From Streptomyces sp. P3 (GTDB lineage: Bacteria; Actinomycetota; Actinomycetes; Streptomycetales; Streptomycetaceae), in assembly GCA_016893485.2 (NCBI GenBank), contig JAFEKX020000001.1:5473501-5537500 (forward strand): a stretch of 64,000 nucleotides of DNA, given 5' to 3'. The position numbers and the translations under genes are program-made. Of this stretch, positions 1 through 11,600 are shown in pieces. How positions within the stretch are numbered: position 1 is the stretch's first letter; every line of letters begins with the position of its first letter. Under the pieces are notes generated by a model. It was not told the DNA's origin. It saw nothing but the letters and a program-made list of their open reading frames with translations, and did no database searches.

Positions 1-1220
1 CCGCCGACCGCGTGGCCCAGATCGCGAACATCTCCTTCGACACCTTCCACTGGGAGCTGTGGAGTTCGTTCTGGGCGGGCGCCGAGATCGTCATGATGCC
101 CTCGGTGCCCGACCTGGTGAAGGGCGACCCCGGCCGCGAGCTGCGCCGCCGCCGGATCACCGCGCTGCTCTCGCCGACCATGGCCTTCAACCACATCGCG
201 GCCGAGGACTCCGACGTGTTCTCCTCGCTCCGCGTGCTGCAGACCGGTGGCGACGTGGTCCGTCCCGCCGCCTGCCGCGATGTGCTCGCGAGCCGGTTCG
301 CGGGTCAACTGGTCAATCTGTACGGGCCCACCGAGGGCACCACCGCGGCCACCGCGTACACCATCACCGAGGTGGCGCCGGACGCGACGAGCGTGCCCAT
401 CGGCGCCGGCCTCGCCGGCGTGGAACTGCACGTCCTCGACGCGCAGTTGAGGCCGGTCCCGCAGGGCACACCGGGTGAGCTCCACATCGGCGGAGCCGGC
501 GTGACCCGCGGCTATCTGCACGATCCCGCACGAACGGCGGAGCGGTTCCTGCCCGACCCGTTCGGCACTCCCGGATCGGTGATGTACGCGACCGGCGACC
601 TCGTCAGCAAGCGCCCCGACGGCGTACTGGACTACCTCGGCCGGAACGACGACCAGGTGAAGATCCGCGGCTACCGGGTCGAGCCGCGCGAGGTGGAGCG
701 GGCGCTCCTGGCCTGCTCCGGCGTCCTCGACGCCGCCGTGCTGCCGCAGGGAGAGGGCCAGGACAAGCGGCTCGTCGCGTTCGTCGTGTCCCAGGGCAGG
801 ACCACCATGCCCGAGGTGCGCGCGTACGCCGAGTCGACCATCCCGGACTATCAGGTGCCCTCCGAGTTCGTCCAGGTGCCGGAGATCCAGTCGACCCCGC
901 ACGGCAAGCGGGACACGGCGGCGCTGCTGGAGCTCCTGGGCGACCGGGACCGGCGCCGCAGCGACTACGTGGCACCGCGCACGGACAGCGAGCACTACCT
1001 CACCAAGGTCTGGGAGGAGCTGCTCGGCACCGAGCGGATCAGCGTCAACGACGACTTCTTCGAGCTCGGCGGCAACTCGATGCTGGCCTTCCGCATGAGC
1101 CGCCGGATCAGCCGGGACCAGGCGGCGGGCATCGGTCTGGAAGACGTACTCGGCAACACCGTGCTGGCCGACATGGCGCTCGCCCTCGACGCGTCGCAGA
1201 GCAAGGAGCAGGTCGCATGA
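1..1220 (+). CDS. NRPS adenylation-thiolation protein (5' partial)
   Basis: Activates an amino acid as its AMP ester and loads it on its own carrier domain. The reading frame is open at the left edge, so the start is missing. Visible A-domain cores are A4 (NISFDTFHW), A5 (NLYGPTEG), A6 (GELHIGGAG), A7 (YATGDLV), A8 (GRNDDQVKIRGYR) and a short A10 (TPHGKRD) keeping the catalytic Lys. The carrier domain has FFELGGNSM, whose Ser takes the phosphopantetheine. The specificity residues, read by eye against GrsA, are D-T-W-L-L-T-L-T-A-K, which I cannot assign to a substrate. The protein ends right after the T domain, and the stop overlaps the P450 start (ATGA). An A-T protein joined to a P450 and a thioesterase recalls NikP1/NovH systems that hydroxylate a carrier-bound amino acid off the main line. 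Confidence 0.9.
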   Translation, partial: ADRVAQIANISFDTFHWELWSSFWAGAEIVMMPSVPDLVKGDPGRELRRRRITALLSPTMAFNHIAAEDSDVFSSLRVLQTGGDVVRPAACRDVLASRFAGQLVNLYGPTEGTTAATAYTITEVAPDATSVPIGAGLAGVELHVLDAQLRPVPQGTPGELHIGGAGVTRGYLHDPARTAERFLPDPFGTPGSVMYATGDLVSKRPDGVLDYLGRNDDQVKIRGYRVEPREVERALLACSGVLDAAVLPQGEGQDKRLVAFVVSQGRTTMPEVRAYAESTIPDYQVPSEFVQVPEIQSTPHGKRDTAALLELLGDRDRRRSDYVAPRTDSEHYLTKVWEELLGTERISVNDDFFELGGNSMLAFRMSRRISRDQAAGIGLEDVLGNTVLADMALALDASQSKEQVA

Positions 1221-2444
1221 CCCAGACGCTGGAGTCGGCCGTGGACATCGACCTCAACGACACCGAGGCCTTCGTCACCGGCGACCCCACGAGCTGTGGG
1301 CGCGGCTGCGCAAGGAGGCCCCGGTCCACTGGAACCCCACACCCGAGGGCGGATTCTGGGCCCTGACCAAGTTCGACGACGTGCTGATGGCCTTCCGGGA
1401 CACCGAGACGTTCAGCTCGGAGCACGGCACCGTCATCGGCGGCTCGTTCCGCAACGAGGTCGACACCGCCTCCGGGCGCATGCTCGTCACCTCCGACGCG
1501 CAGCGCCACCGTCAGTTGCGCCGCCGGATGCACCGGGTGTTCTCCGCCAGGATGATCGAGCGGGTCTCGGAGACGGTCCGCGAGCGGGTCGCCGTAGTGC
1601 TGGACAGGATGTGGGCCGACGGCGGCGGCGACTTCGCCACCGACGTGGCCCGCGAGCTGCCGGCCGGTGGTCTGATGGCCCAGCTGAACATCGGGCATGC
1701 CGACGCGCTGCACCTGCTGCGCCTCACCCAGACCATGATCGGGTACCGGGACGAGGACCACAGCCTCGGCATCGCGCACGAAGGGCTGCGGCTCGCGACC
1801 GCCCAGGCGGACATCTTCGACTTCTTCCTGGACCTGATCGCCGAGCGCCGGGCCGAACCGGGCGACGACGCGGTGAGCATCCTGCTGCAGCCCGAGCCGG
1901 GCGAGCGTGAACTCGACGAGGACACGCTCCGTTCAACCTGATGAACCTGGCCATCGGCGGCAACGAGACGACCCAGCACAGCGCCAGTGGCGGTCTGCTC
2001 GCGCTGATGGACGACCCGGCGCAGTGGGAGGGCCTGCGGGCGGACCCGAAGCTGGTCGGCACCGGACTCGAGGAGTTCGTCCGCTGGACGTCCACCGCCT
2101 CGTACGTGCAGCGGCAGGTCACCAGGCCTGTCGTGGTGCGCGGTGTGGAGCTGGCGGAGGGCGACTCGGTCACGCTGTGGACGGCGTCCGCCAACCGCGA
2201 CGAGGACCAGTTCCCCGACCCGAACGGGTTCGACCTCGGCCGTACCCCCAACCGCCATGTCGGCTTCGCCAGCGGACCACATCACTGCATCGGTGCCGCG
2301 ATGGGCCGTACCGCGCTCGCCGCCCTGCTCCAGGGGCTGCGGGAGCGGCCCGGCCGACTGGTCCCGGCCGGCCCGACCGTGCGGCTCCGGTCGAACTTCA
2401 TGCTCGAGTACAAGAGCGTTCCCGTCGAGGTGACCGCGCCATGA
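1217..2444 (+). CDS. Cytochrome P450, likely carrier-bound amino-acid hydroxylase
   Basis: Heme monooxygenase with the I-helix GGNETT, the ExxR motif (EEFVRW) and the heme-Cys loop (FASGPHHCIGA). The start ATG overlaps the stop of the A-T gene, and the stop overlaps the thioesterase start, so the three are translationally coupled. By analogy with NovI, NikQ and OxyD, which act on aminoacyl carrier proteins, it probably beta-hydroxylates the residue held by the A-T protein; this is inferred from context only. The frame breaks twice. A C is missing from a C run near 1289 (expected DPHELWARL), and another near 1932 (expected LPFNLMNLAIGG). Both flanking frames rejoin to a normal P450 of about 408 residues, so sequence error is the likely cause. 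Confidence 0.9.
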
Positions 2445-3177
2445 CCGCCTGGACCCTGCATCCCGTGCCGGCCGACGGCGACTACCTGGTCTTCGGCGTG
2501 CCGTACGCGGGCACCGGAGCCGCATCGTTCAAGGCGTGGCCGCGGGAGCTCGGCACGGGACGGTTCTGCGCGGTGCAGCCGCCGGGCCGCGAGAACCGGT
2601 TCGGCGAGGACCACGTCGGCAGCCACCAGGAGTTCGCCGAGGGCCTGGTGGCGGAGATCGCCGACCATCTGGACCGGCCGTACGCGCTGATCGGTCACTG
2701 CGGTGCGGTGCCGTTCCTGCTGCAGATCGCGGCGCATCTGGAGAAGCAGGGACTGCCGACTCCCCGGCGGCTGTTCGCCTCCGGATGGGGTGCTCCGCAC
2801 CAGGGGCTCTACGGCAGGCTCAACTTCGTCGACCTCGACGAGATCGACATGACCGCCGAGATCGAGGAGCGGTGCACGGCGCTGGGCTACCGACTGCCGC
2901 CGGAGTTCCTGGAGATCGCCGCGGAGACCCTGCTCGCGGATGTGCGGTTGCAGCGCGGCTACCGGGCCGAGGCACTGCCCAGCCGGAACGTCCCCGTCTC
3001 GGTGATCGGCTGGACCGAGGACGCTGTCGTCCCCGAGGCCGACGTATGGCCCGGATGGGACGAGTGCGCCTCCGCCACCTACCACGTCCTGCCGGGCGAT
3101 CACTGGGAATTCCTCCGCTTCCCCGGGAACTGCGCGACCTCGTCGAGCGCGACATGTCCGCCGCGATCAACCAGTAG
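2441..3177 (+). CDS. Discrete type II thioesterase with Cys nucleophile
   Basis: Alpha/beta hydrolase that releases aminoacyl or mis-primed groups from carrier domains. The fold is clear (FGVPYAGTGAASF at the N-terminus, Asp in WTEDAVV, His in LPGDHWEF). The nucleophile elbow reads IGHCGAV where type II enzymes usually have GHSMG, so Cys replaces Ser and Ala replaces the last Gly. Asp and His of the triad are kept. Next to the A-T/P450 pair, it could free the hydroxylated amino acid, as NikP2 is thought to do, or act as a general editing enzyme. One base is lost near 3122; the rejoined end reads LRDLVERDMSAAINQ. Confidence 0.88.
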
Positions 3178-3266
3178 CCGGAAGCTGCGGCTCCTGCCTG
3201 CCCGACATCACGCATACGAACGCGGCCGTTCCGCATCCAGGCTGCGCAGACCGCAAAGGATCTGAC

Positions 3267-4265
3267 ATGCCCCTCAACCTGCTGAGACATCGAACCCCCG
3301 AGGTCACCGACCGGTCGCGCGTCACACTGACCGACCAGGAGCGCACCGAGGTGCACGCCCTGGCGGCGGACCTGCGCCGGCATCCGGCCGCCGGGCAGGT
3401 CGACGATCCCCGCTGGCTGGCGCAGGCGCGGCTGCACAGCTGCCGGCTGCCGGTCCGGCTGCTGGAAGCCCTGCGTGACTTCCGCTCCGAACCCGGCCCC
3501 GACGGAACCCTGTTGATCAGGAACCTCCCCATCGACGCGGAGACCCTGCCCGACACCCCGTCGGAGCCGGACTCGGTGGAGCGCGGAGACACGGTGCCCG
3601 CCACGACGGCGATGCTGATCGGCCAGCAGCTCGGCGACGTGTTCGCCTTCCGCGACGAGAAGCGCGGCGCGCTGGTGCACAACGTCGTGCCGGTCCCGGC
3701 ACTGGCCGCCTCGCAGAGCAACGGCGGTTCCGTCGAGCTCGACCTGCACAACGAGAACGCCTTCCACCCGCACCGGCCGGACCTCATCGGCCTGCTGTGC
3801 CTGCGCAGCGACCACGAGGGAACGGCGGGCACCCGCTTCTCCTCCATCAGGAAGGCGCGGGTGCTGCTCGATGACACCGACCTGGCGATCCTGCGCAGCC
3901 CCCGCTTCGTCACCGAGGCACCCCCGTCGTTCCACGCGGGCGACGCGACCACCGCGCACCGTGTCCTGAACGGCTCGCTCGACGATCCGGACATCCAGGT
4001 CGACTTCAACGCGACCAGGGCGATCGACGACGAGGCCGGCACCGCGCTGCGCCGGCTCGGCGACGCCCTGGCCGAGGTGGCGTCGGAACTGGTGCTGCGG
4101 CCGGGCGACATGGCGTTCCTGGACAACCGCCTCGTGGTGCACGGCCGTACCGAGTTCACACCCCGCTACGACGGCAACGACCGCTGGCTGCACCGGGTCT
4201 ACGTCCATCTGGACGGGCGGGCCGGCCTGTCGCACCGGATCGGCCCGGGGCCCGTTCTGGCCTAG
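3267..4265 (+). CDS. Fe(II)/2-oxoglutarate hydroxylase, clavaminate synthase/VioC/AsnO type
   Basis: Intact 332-residue dioxygenase of the clavaminate synthase-like family, whose members beta-hydroxylate free Arg, Asn or related amino acids. The iron ligands are visible as HNE (LHNENAFHP, about residues 162-164) and a distal His near 292 (VVHGRTEFTPRYDG). The Arg in DRWLHRVYV would bind 2-oxoglutarate. The N-terminal third (to DPRWLAQARLHSCRLP) matches the helical part of this family. The gene follows the thioesterase after 89 bp, inside the same-direction row. A second homologue lies at 15894-16916 and differs in the ligand context (HTE), so the two probably act on different residues. The substrate is not determined by sequence alone. 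Confidence 0.88.
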   Translation: MPLNLLRHRTPEVTDRSRVTLTDQERTEVHALAADLRRHPAAGQVDDPRWLAQARLHSCRLPVRLLEALRDFRSEPGPDGTLLIRNLPIDAETLPDTPSEPDSVERGDTVPATTAMLIGQQLGDVFAFRDEKRGALVHNVVPVPALAASQSNGGSVELDLHNENAFHPHRPDLIGLLCLRSDHEGTAGTRFSSIRKARVLLDDTDLAILRSPRFVTEAPPSFHAGDATTAHRVLNGSLDDPDIQVDFNATRAIDDEAGTALRRLGDALAEVASELVLRPGDMAFLDNRLVVHGRTEFTPRYDGNDRWLHRVYVHLDGRAGLSHRIGPGPVLA

Positions 4266-4337
4266 GGCCGTTCCGACCCCGGCCCCGACCCCCGAGCCCG
4301 AGCCCGGTCCCATGAGACTTCCGAAAGGACACAGCAC

Positions 4338-5413
4338 ATGAACGCAGCGCAGACGGCTGCCATCCCGTCGGCCGAACCGGTGCGACCGAGCCTGGTACGA
4401 CAGATCCTCCTGGACATCTGGTCCACCACGCTCGAGCACGACGTGACAGTGCACGACAACTTCTTCCAGGCCGGCGGCGATTCACTGACGGCCCTCGTCA
4501 CCATCGAGCAGATCAACCAACGCCTCGGCTGGCGGCTCAACATGGGCGACCTGATGCGGTTCCAGACCATCGCCGCCCTGAGCGCGGAGAAGGCGCAGCC
4601 GCAGGCCGCCAACAACGAGACCGCGCTGATCCGGATGAGCAACCAGGGTTCGCGCACCCCGATCGTCTTCGTCCACGGCGGACACGGCATGGTCGACGGC
4701 TACGGCCGGCTCGTCCGTGAACTGGCCGCGGACCGCGTCTGCTACGGGCTGCAGTCCCCCTGCTGGTCGAGGGCGCCGGAAGCGTGCCGGACGACGTCCC
4801 GGGGCTCGCCGCGCTCTACGCGGACGTACTGCAGGACGAGTTGGGCGAGGACGAGTTCCATCTCTTCGGCGCCTGCGGCGGCGGCGCGCTCTGCCTGGAA
4901 CTCAACCGCATCGCCGCCGACCGCGGACTCACCGTCGGCCGGACGATCGTGGTCGACGGCTACATCGAACCGGACCCCGACGCCGCGATGTCCGAGGACG
5001 AGCTGATCGTGGACTTCTACGAGGGCCTCCTGCGCATGGCGGGCGCGACGGGACAGTACCCGGCGATGACCCCGCAGGACGCCGACCTCGAACTGGCGCT
5101 GCGGAACTCCGCCGCCGCCATGTTCGGCACCGGCCTGGGCTTCGACGAGCGCGCCGAGGCGTTCTGCCGCCGCCTCTACACCGCCTACGTCAGCACCGCG
5201 CGGGCGCTGGAGTCGTACCGTCCCGAACCCGCCGACGTCGACCTGCTCCTGCTCCTCGCGAAGGACAACTACACGCTCGACGGCTGGAGTTCGGTCGTCA
5301 AGGGAGAGCTGACCGCGGAAGTGCTCGACTCCGACTTCTACGGCCAGCGGCTCTGCATCGAAGAGGCCCCGTACCTCGTGGCCCGCACCGTCGACTACCT
5401 GGGCGAGAGCTGA
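4338..5413 (+). CDS. Free-standing carrier-thioesterase didomain (T-TE) with Cys nucleophile
   Basis: The N-terminal carrier domain (residues about 18-90, FFQAGGDSLTAL) is followed by a type I TE domain (IVFVHGGHGMVDGYG, CYGLQSP). The usual GxSxG elbow is GACGGG, so the nucleophile is Cys. Asp is present in TIVVDGY. The usual catalytic His region reads DSDFYGQRL, with Phe where GDHYSML would place His. Cys TEs are known to close strained rings (obafluorin beta-lactone, sulfazecin beta-lactam), but loss of His also fits a degenerate or non-releasing role. The domain is not fused to a module, so it must receive the chain in trans. One base is lost near 4760 (expected LQSPLLVEGAG). The start is chosen for the GAAAGGAC site upstream. 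Confidence 0.85.
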
Positions 5414-5418
5414 TCAAC

Positions 5419-5649
5419 ATGGACAGCACAGCCACCAACCCGTTCGAGGACACCACCGGCGTGTACCTCGTGCTGCGCAACACCGCGGGCCAGTACTCCC
5501 TGTGGCGGGACTCCGTCGAGGTGCCTCCCGGCTGGCACCCCGTCTTCGGCCCCGGACCGAGGACCGCCTGCGCCGGGCACATCGAGCAGAACTGGACGGA
5601 CCTGGCCCCCGTGCGCCGGGGCGCCGAGGCGGGAGAGCCGGCGTCATGA
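5419..5649 (+). CDS. MbtH-like NRPS accessory protein
   Basis: A 76-residue MbtH protein, a chaperone-like partner that binds and activates A domains. Family hallmarks are NPFEDTTGVYLVL near the start, YSLW, the PPGWHPVFG loop and IEQNWTDL near the end. The start is 6 bp after the T-TE stop. The stop overlaps the ATG of the large NRPS, so the two are co-translated and MbtH most likely serves the A domains of that protein and perhaps the A-T protein. Confidence 0.95.
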   Translation: MDSTATNPFEDTTGVYLVLRNTAGQYSLWRDSVEVPPGWHPVFGPGPRTACAGHIEQNWTDLAPVRRGAEAGEPAS

Positions 5650-8600
5650 CCACGCAACTGGAGCGCTTCGCCCCGCCCGCCCAGGGCGCGGAACCGACGG
5701 CCGGTCTCGTCGCCCGGTTCGAGGAACAGGCCGCCCGTGCCCCGCACGCACCGGCACTGGTCGCCGGGGACACCGTCGTGACGTACGGCGAACTCGACGG
5801 CCTGGCCGACCGGGTGGCACGCCGGCTGATCGACCGGGGTGTGCGGGCCGAGGACGTCGTCGGGGTCCTCCTGCCCAGCTCCCCGACCTGGTCGCCGCTC
5901 TCCTCGGCACCCTCAAGGCTGGGGCGACGTATCTGCCGCTGGACCCCGGCTACCCGCCGGACCGGCTCGCCTACATGGTGGCCGACGCCGCACCCCGGGC
6001 GCTGATCACCACCCGGGAGGCGGCGGCCGGACTCGACCTCCCGACCGGGGCCGACCCGGGCGCGGTGCTGTACCTGGACCAGCGGGAGGACCGGCAGGAC
6101 ACGGTGCCGGCCGGCCGGGCCCGTACCGGCTACGACCCGGACCGCGCCGCCTACACCATCTACACCTCGGGTTCCACGGGCCGCCCCAAGGGCGTTGTCG
6201 TCACGCACCGTTCGCTGACGAACTTCCTGGACTGTCTGACGGACCGGTTCCAGGTGCACTCCGGTGACGTGGTGTTCTCCACCACCTCGATCTCCTTCGA
6301 CATCGCCGGGCTGGAGCTCTACCTGCCGCTCGTCAACGGCGCCGTGGTGCACCTCGTGCCGCGCGGCACCGCCGTGGACGGAGTCGCGCTGCGCCGCTGC
6401 CTGGCCGAGGCCCGGCCCACCCTGGTACAGGGCACCCCGGCGCTGTGGCAGCTGCTGCGCGAGGCCGGCTGGAGCCCGGCCGAACTCCCGGGCACCGCCC
6501 GCCTGTTGTGCGGAGGCGAGGCGCTGCCGCAGGACCTCGCCGACTTCCTCGCCACGGGCACGGCCGAGGTGTGGAACCTCTACGGCCCGACCGAGACCAC
6601 CATCTGGTCCCTCCTGGCACCGGTGGCCGCGGGCGAGCCCGTCACCATCGGACGCCCGCTGTGGAACACCGGAGTCCACGTCCTCGACGAACGCCTGGCG
6701 CCGGTGACGCAGGGCGCGACGGGCGAGCTGTACCTCTCCGGGGACGGGCTGGCCCGCGGCTATCTCGGCAGGCCGGCCCTCACCGCCGAACGGTTCGTGG
6801 CCTGCCCCTTCGGCGCCCCCGGCAGCCGCATGTACCGCACCGGAGACCTGGTGCGGCAACGCGCCGACGGCACGCTGGACTTCGTCGGCCGCGTCGACGA
6901 GCAGGTGAAGATCCGCGGCTACCGCGTCGAACTCGGCGAGATCGAAGCGGCGCTGCGCCGGCTCCCGCAGGTCGCCCAGGCCCGCGTGGTCATGCGCGAG
7001 GACATCCCGGGCGTGGCCCGACTGACCGGGTACGTCGTACCGGCCGCCGGTCACACACCCGCACCGGACGCACTGCGCCACGCCCTCGGCGCCTGGCTCC
7101 CGCCGTACATGGTGCCCGCCGGCATCGGCGTCCTCGACCGGTTCCCCTGACCCCGGCCGGCAAGGTCGACCGCAAGGCGCTGCCACCGGTGGACCTCGCC
7201 GCCACCGGTACGGGCCGCGCTCCCGCCACCCCGCAGGAGCGGGCGCTGGCCGAGCTGTTCGCCGAGGTTCTCGGGCTCGACGACGTCGGTGCCGACGACA
7301 GCTTCTTCGACCGGGGCGGCAACTCGCTCCTCGCCACCCGCCTCGTCTCCCGCATCCGGGCCGGACTCGGCGTCGAGCTACCGATCCGGGCCGTCTTCGA
7401 CGAGCCCACCCCGGCGGCCCTCGCACTGCGGCTCACCGATGCCGAGCAGGCCAGGCCCGCCCTGCGCACGATGGCCCGCGCCGGCTCGCTGCCGCTGTCG
7501 TACGCCCAGCAACGCCTGTACTTCCTCCACCGGATGGAAGGTCCCAGCTCCACCTACAACCTGCCCCTCGCGGTCCGGCTGACCGGCGAGCTCGACCTGG
7601 CGGCCCTGCGCGCGGCCGTCGCCCACCTCCTGCGGCGGCACGAGAGCCTGCGCACCCGGTTCGTCGACGGGCCCCTCGGAGCCGAGCAGGTGGTGGTGGA
7701 TGCCTCGGACCCCGCCGTGACGGCCGCCGCCGAGATCCGTGTGCACGAGATCACCGACCAGGAACTGCCGGCCGCCGTCGACGGCGCGGCCGGACACCTC
7801 TTCGACCTCACCACCGACATCCCCGTACGCGTCGACCTGTTCCGCACCGGCGGCCACGAGCACGTGCTGCTGCTGTGCATCCACCACATCGCCAGCGACG
7901 GCTGGTCGCTGGCCCCGCTGGTGCGTGACCTCTGCGACGCGTACACCGCCCACCAGGCGGCCACGGCTCCTACGACGCCGCCGCTGGAGGTCCAGTACGC
8001 CGACTACACGCTGTGGCAGCGCGAGCTCCTCGGATCCGTCGACGACGCGGACAGCCTGATGGCACGTCAGCTCGGCTACTGGCGCGAGCGACTCGCGGGC
8101 GCGCCCGAGCTGTTGGAGCTGCCCGTCGACCGTCCGCGCCCGGTCACGGCGACCTACCGGGGCGACGTGGTGCCCTTCGAGGTGCCGGCCGCGCTCGCGG
8201 ACCGGCTGACGAAGCTGGCCAAGGACGAGGGCGTCAGCCTGTTCATGGTGCTCCAGGCGGCCCTGGCGACCCTGCTGACCAAGCTGGGCGCCGGCACCGA
8301 CGTGCCCCTGGGGGCGTCCTCGCCGGGCGCGCCGACCGTGCCGTCGACGACAACGTCGGCTTCTTCGTCAACACGCTGGTGCTGCGCACCGACACCTCGG
8401 GGACCCGGCCTTCACCGACCTGCTGGCCCGGGTCAGGGCCTCCAACCTCGCCGCGTACGAGAATCAGGACCTGCCGTTCGAGTACCTCGTCGAGGTGCTG
8501 AACCCGACCCGCGGCACCAGCCACCACCCGCTGTTCCAGGTGATGCTGGTGCTGCAGAACAACGTGGCCCCGCGGTGGCGGCTGGGCGAACTGACGGCCG

Positions 8601-11600
8601 CGCACGAGGTGGTGCCGACCCGCACCTCGAAGTTCGACCTGACCTTCGAGCTGACCGAGCGGTTCACCGCGGACGGACAGCAGGACGGGCTCAGCGGCGA
8701 GATCGAGTACGCGACCGATCTCTTCGACCGGTCCACGGCCGAGACCCTCACCGAACGGCTGCTGCGGGTGCTGCGGTCGGTGGCCGACGACCCGGCGCGT
8801 CCGCTGGCGTCCGTCGACGTCCTCGGCGCGGCCGAGCGGCGCACGATCCTGCGGGAGTGGAACGACACCGGCCTGGAACTGTCCGGCGCGACCTATCCGC
8901 AGTTGCTGGCCGAACAGGTGGCCCGTACCCCGACGCCGTCGCCCTCGTCCACGAGGACACCGAGCTGACCTTCGCCGAACTGGACCGCAGGTCGAACCGG
9001 ATCGCCCACTGGCTGATCTCCCGCGGCGTCGGCCGCGACGACGTGGTCGGCCTCGCGATGCGGCGCGGCCCCGAGCTGCTGTGCGCCCTGCTCGGCATCC
9101 TCAAGTCGGGCGGTGTATACCTTCCGCTCGACCCGGACTACCCACCGGACCGGCTGGGTTTCATGATCGAGGACAGCGCTCCCGTCATGATCCTGACCAC
9201 GAGCGACGTCGTCGCGAAGCTGACCGACGAGGCACAACGGCTGCCACGCCTCGAGTTCGACGACCCGGACACGGCGGGCGAGTTGGCGCGCCACCGCCCG
9301 GACGCGCCGACGGACGCGGACCGCCGCTCGCCGCTGCGCCTCGACGACCTGGCCTACGTCATCTACACCTCAGGCTCCACCGGGCGCCCCAAGGGCGTCG
9401 CCGTCACGCACCGCGGAATCCCCAACCTCGCCCACAGCTACCTCGAGCGGTTCCGGCTCCAACAGGGCTCGCGGTTCCTGCAGTTCTCCTCGATCAACTT
9501 CGACCCGACGTTCTGCGAGCTGTGCTGCACCCTGCTCGCCGGCGCGACCGTCGTGCTCACCTCGCCCGACGAACTGCTCTCCGCCGACCGGCAGCGCGAA
9601 GTGACCCGCCGGTACCGGCCGACGCACATCACCTTCTCGCCCACCATCCTCAGCGGGATGGCCCAGGACGCGCTCGCGGACTGCGGCAACGTGATGGTCG
9701 CCGGTGAGGCCTGCCTGCCCGCACTGGCCGCCACCTGGGCACCCGGCCGCCGGATGATCAACGCGTACGGGCCGACCGAGGCCACCGTCGACACCCTGTA
9801 CTGGGAGTGCGGCAGCGGCCCGGACGGCTTCGAGGACACGTCGGTGCCGGTGGGCCGCCCGCTGAGCAACACCAGGGTGTACATCCTCGACGCCGCGCTC
9901 CACCCGGTGCCGCCCGGCGTCACCGGTGAGCTGTACATCAGCGGCGACGGGCTGGCGCGCGGCTATCTCGGCAGGCCGGCCCTGACCGCCGAGCGGTTCG
10001 TGGCCTGCCCGTTCGGCGCCCCCGGCAGCCGGATGTACCGCACCGGGGACCTGGCGCGCTGGCGCGCGAACGGTGCCGACGGTGTCGTGGACTTCGTCGG
10101 CCGCGCCGACGACCAGGTCAAGATCCGCGGGATGCGCATCGAACTCGGCGAGATCGACGCGGTGTTGAAGGACCACCAGGAGGTGGCGCAGTCCGTCGTC
10201 GTCGTCCGCGAGGACACCCCGGGCCATCAGCAACTCGTCGGCTATGTCGTCCCCGGGCGCACGGCGGGGCCCACGACATCGAGCACGTCGACAAGTGGCA
10301 CCAGATCCACGAGCAGGGCTACAGCGAGCAGCGCGACCTCGGCACCGAGCAGGACTTCACCGGCTGGAACTCCAGCTACGACAACGAGCCGCTGCCACTG
10401 GACCACATGACCGAGTGGCAGGCGGCCACGGTCCGGCGCGTCCTGGACCTGGAGCCGGCCCGAGTGCTGGAGGTCGGCGTCGGTTCCGGCCTGATCCTGC
10501 GGCCGGTCGCACCGCACTGCACCACGTACACCGGTGTGGACTTCTCCAACGCCCTGATCCGGACCCTCGGCAGGGCGATCGAGGGCAGCGACCTGCACGA
10601 CCGGGTCGAGTTGCACACCATGGCCGCCCACGAGGTCGGCGCGCTGGCACCCGCCCGCTTCGACACCGTGGTGATCAACTCGGTGGCCCAGTACTTCCCC
10701 AGCGTCGACTACCTGATCGACGTCGTGCGCCAGACCATGAGGATGCTCGCTCCCGGCGGACGGATCCTGCTGGGCGACATCCGCAATCTGCGGCTGCTGC
10801 GGGCCTTCGTCACCGCCATCGTCCTGCACGACGGCGCGGAGGCCGACGAGTCCCTGGCCACGGTGCGGGACATGGTCACCCACCAGCAGGAGCTGGAGAG
10901 CGAGTTGCTGCTCGATCCGGCCTTCTTCACCCGGCTCGGCGAGCTGGTCCCGGACGTCGTCGGCGTCGACGTACAGCTCAAACGGGGCTCCTTCCGCAAC
11001 GAGTTGACGGACTTCCGCTACGACGTGGTCCTGCACAAGCGGGGAGCGGACCTCGTGTCGCTCGCCGACGTGCCCGCCCGGGAGTGGAGCCGCGCCGAGG
11101 ACATCGCCACCCACCTGAGCACGGCCAGGCCGCACGCGCTGCGCGTCACCGGCGTTCCCAACGGCCGGGTGACGGCTCAGGTGGCGACCGCCCAGCGCGT
11201 GGCCTCCGGGACCGACACGCTCGTACGGGACCTGCCCGGGGCCACCGACCTACCGCCCGGGATCGACCCCGAGACCCTGTGCGAGCTCGGCGCCGGGCTC
11301 GGCTACACCGTGCACCCGACGTGGACCGACACCGAGGAAGGCGACCGGTTCGACGTGGTGTTCCTCGCCGCCGGGCGGGCCGCGGGGCGGGGGCTGACCG
11401 ATGTGTTCCTGACCGCGGACGAGGACGAGCGTCCGCTGTGGCAGCTGGCCAACGACCCGCAGGCCTCCGACCGAGGCCGTCTCCTCGCCACCGAACTGCG
11501 CCGCCACGCGGCACGCCGGCTGCCGGACCACATGGTGCCCGCCGCCGTCGTCGTCCTGGACGCGTTGCCGTTGACGCCCAACGGCAAGCTGGACACACGG

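Noticed and set aside
4266..4337. ccccgagcccgagcccg short repeat before the T-TE gene
   Set aside because: Too short and simple to call a functional element.
5414..7426. 670-residue open frame on the minus strand opposite the NRPS start
   Set aside because: Composition is His/Gly/Arg-rich without domains; it is the antisense shadow of clear MbtH and A-domain coding.
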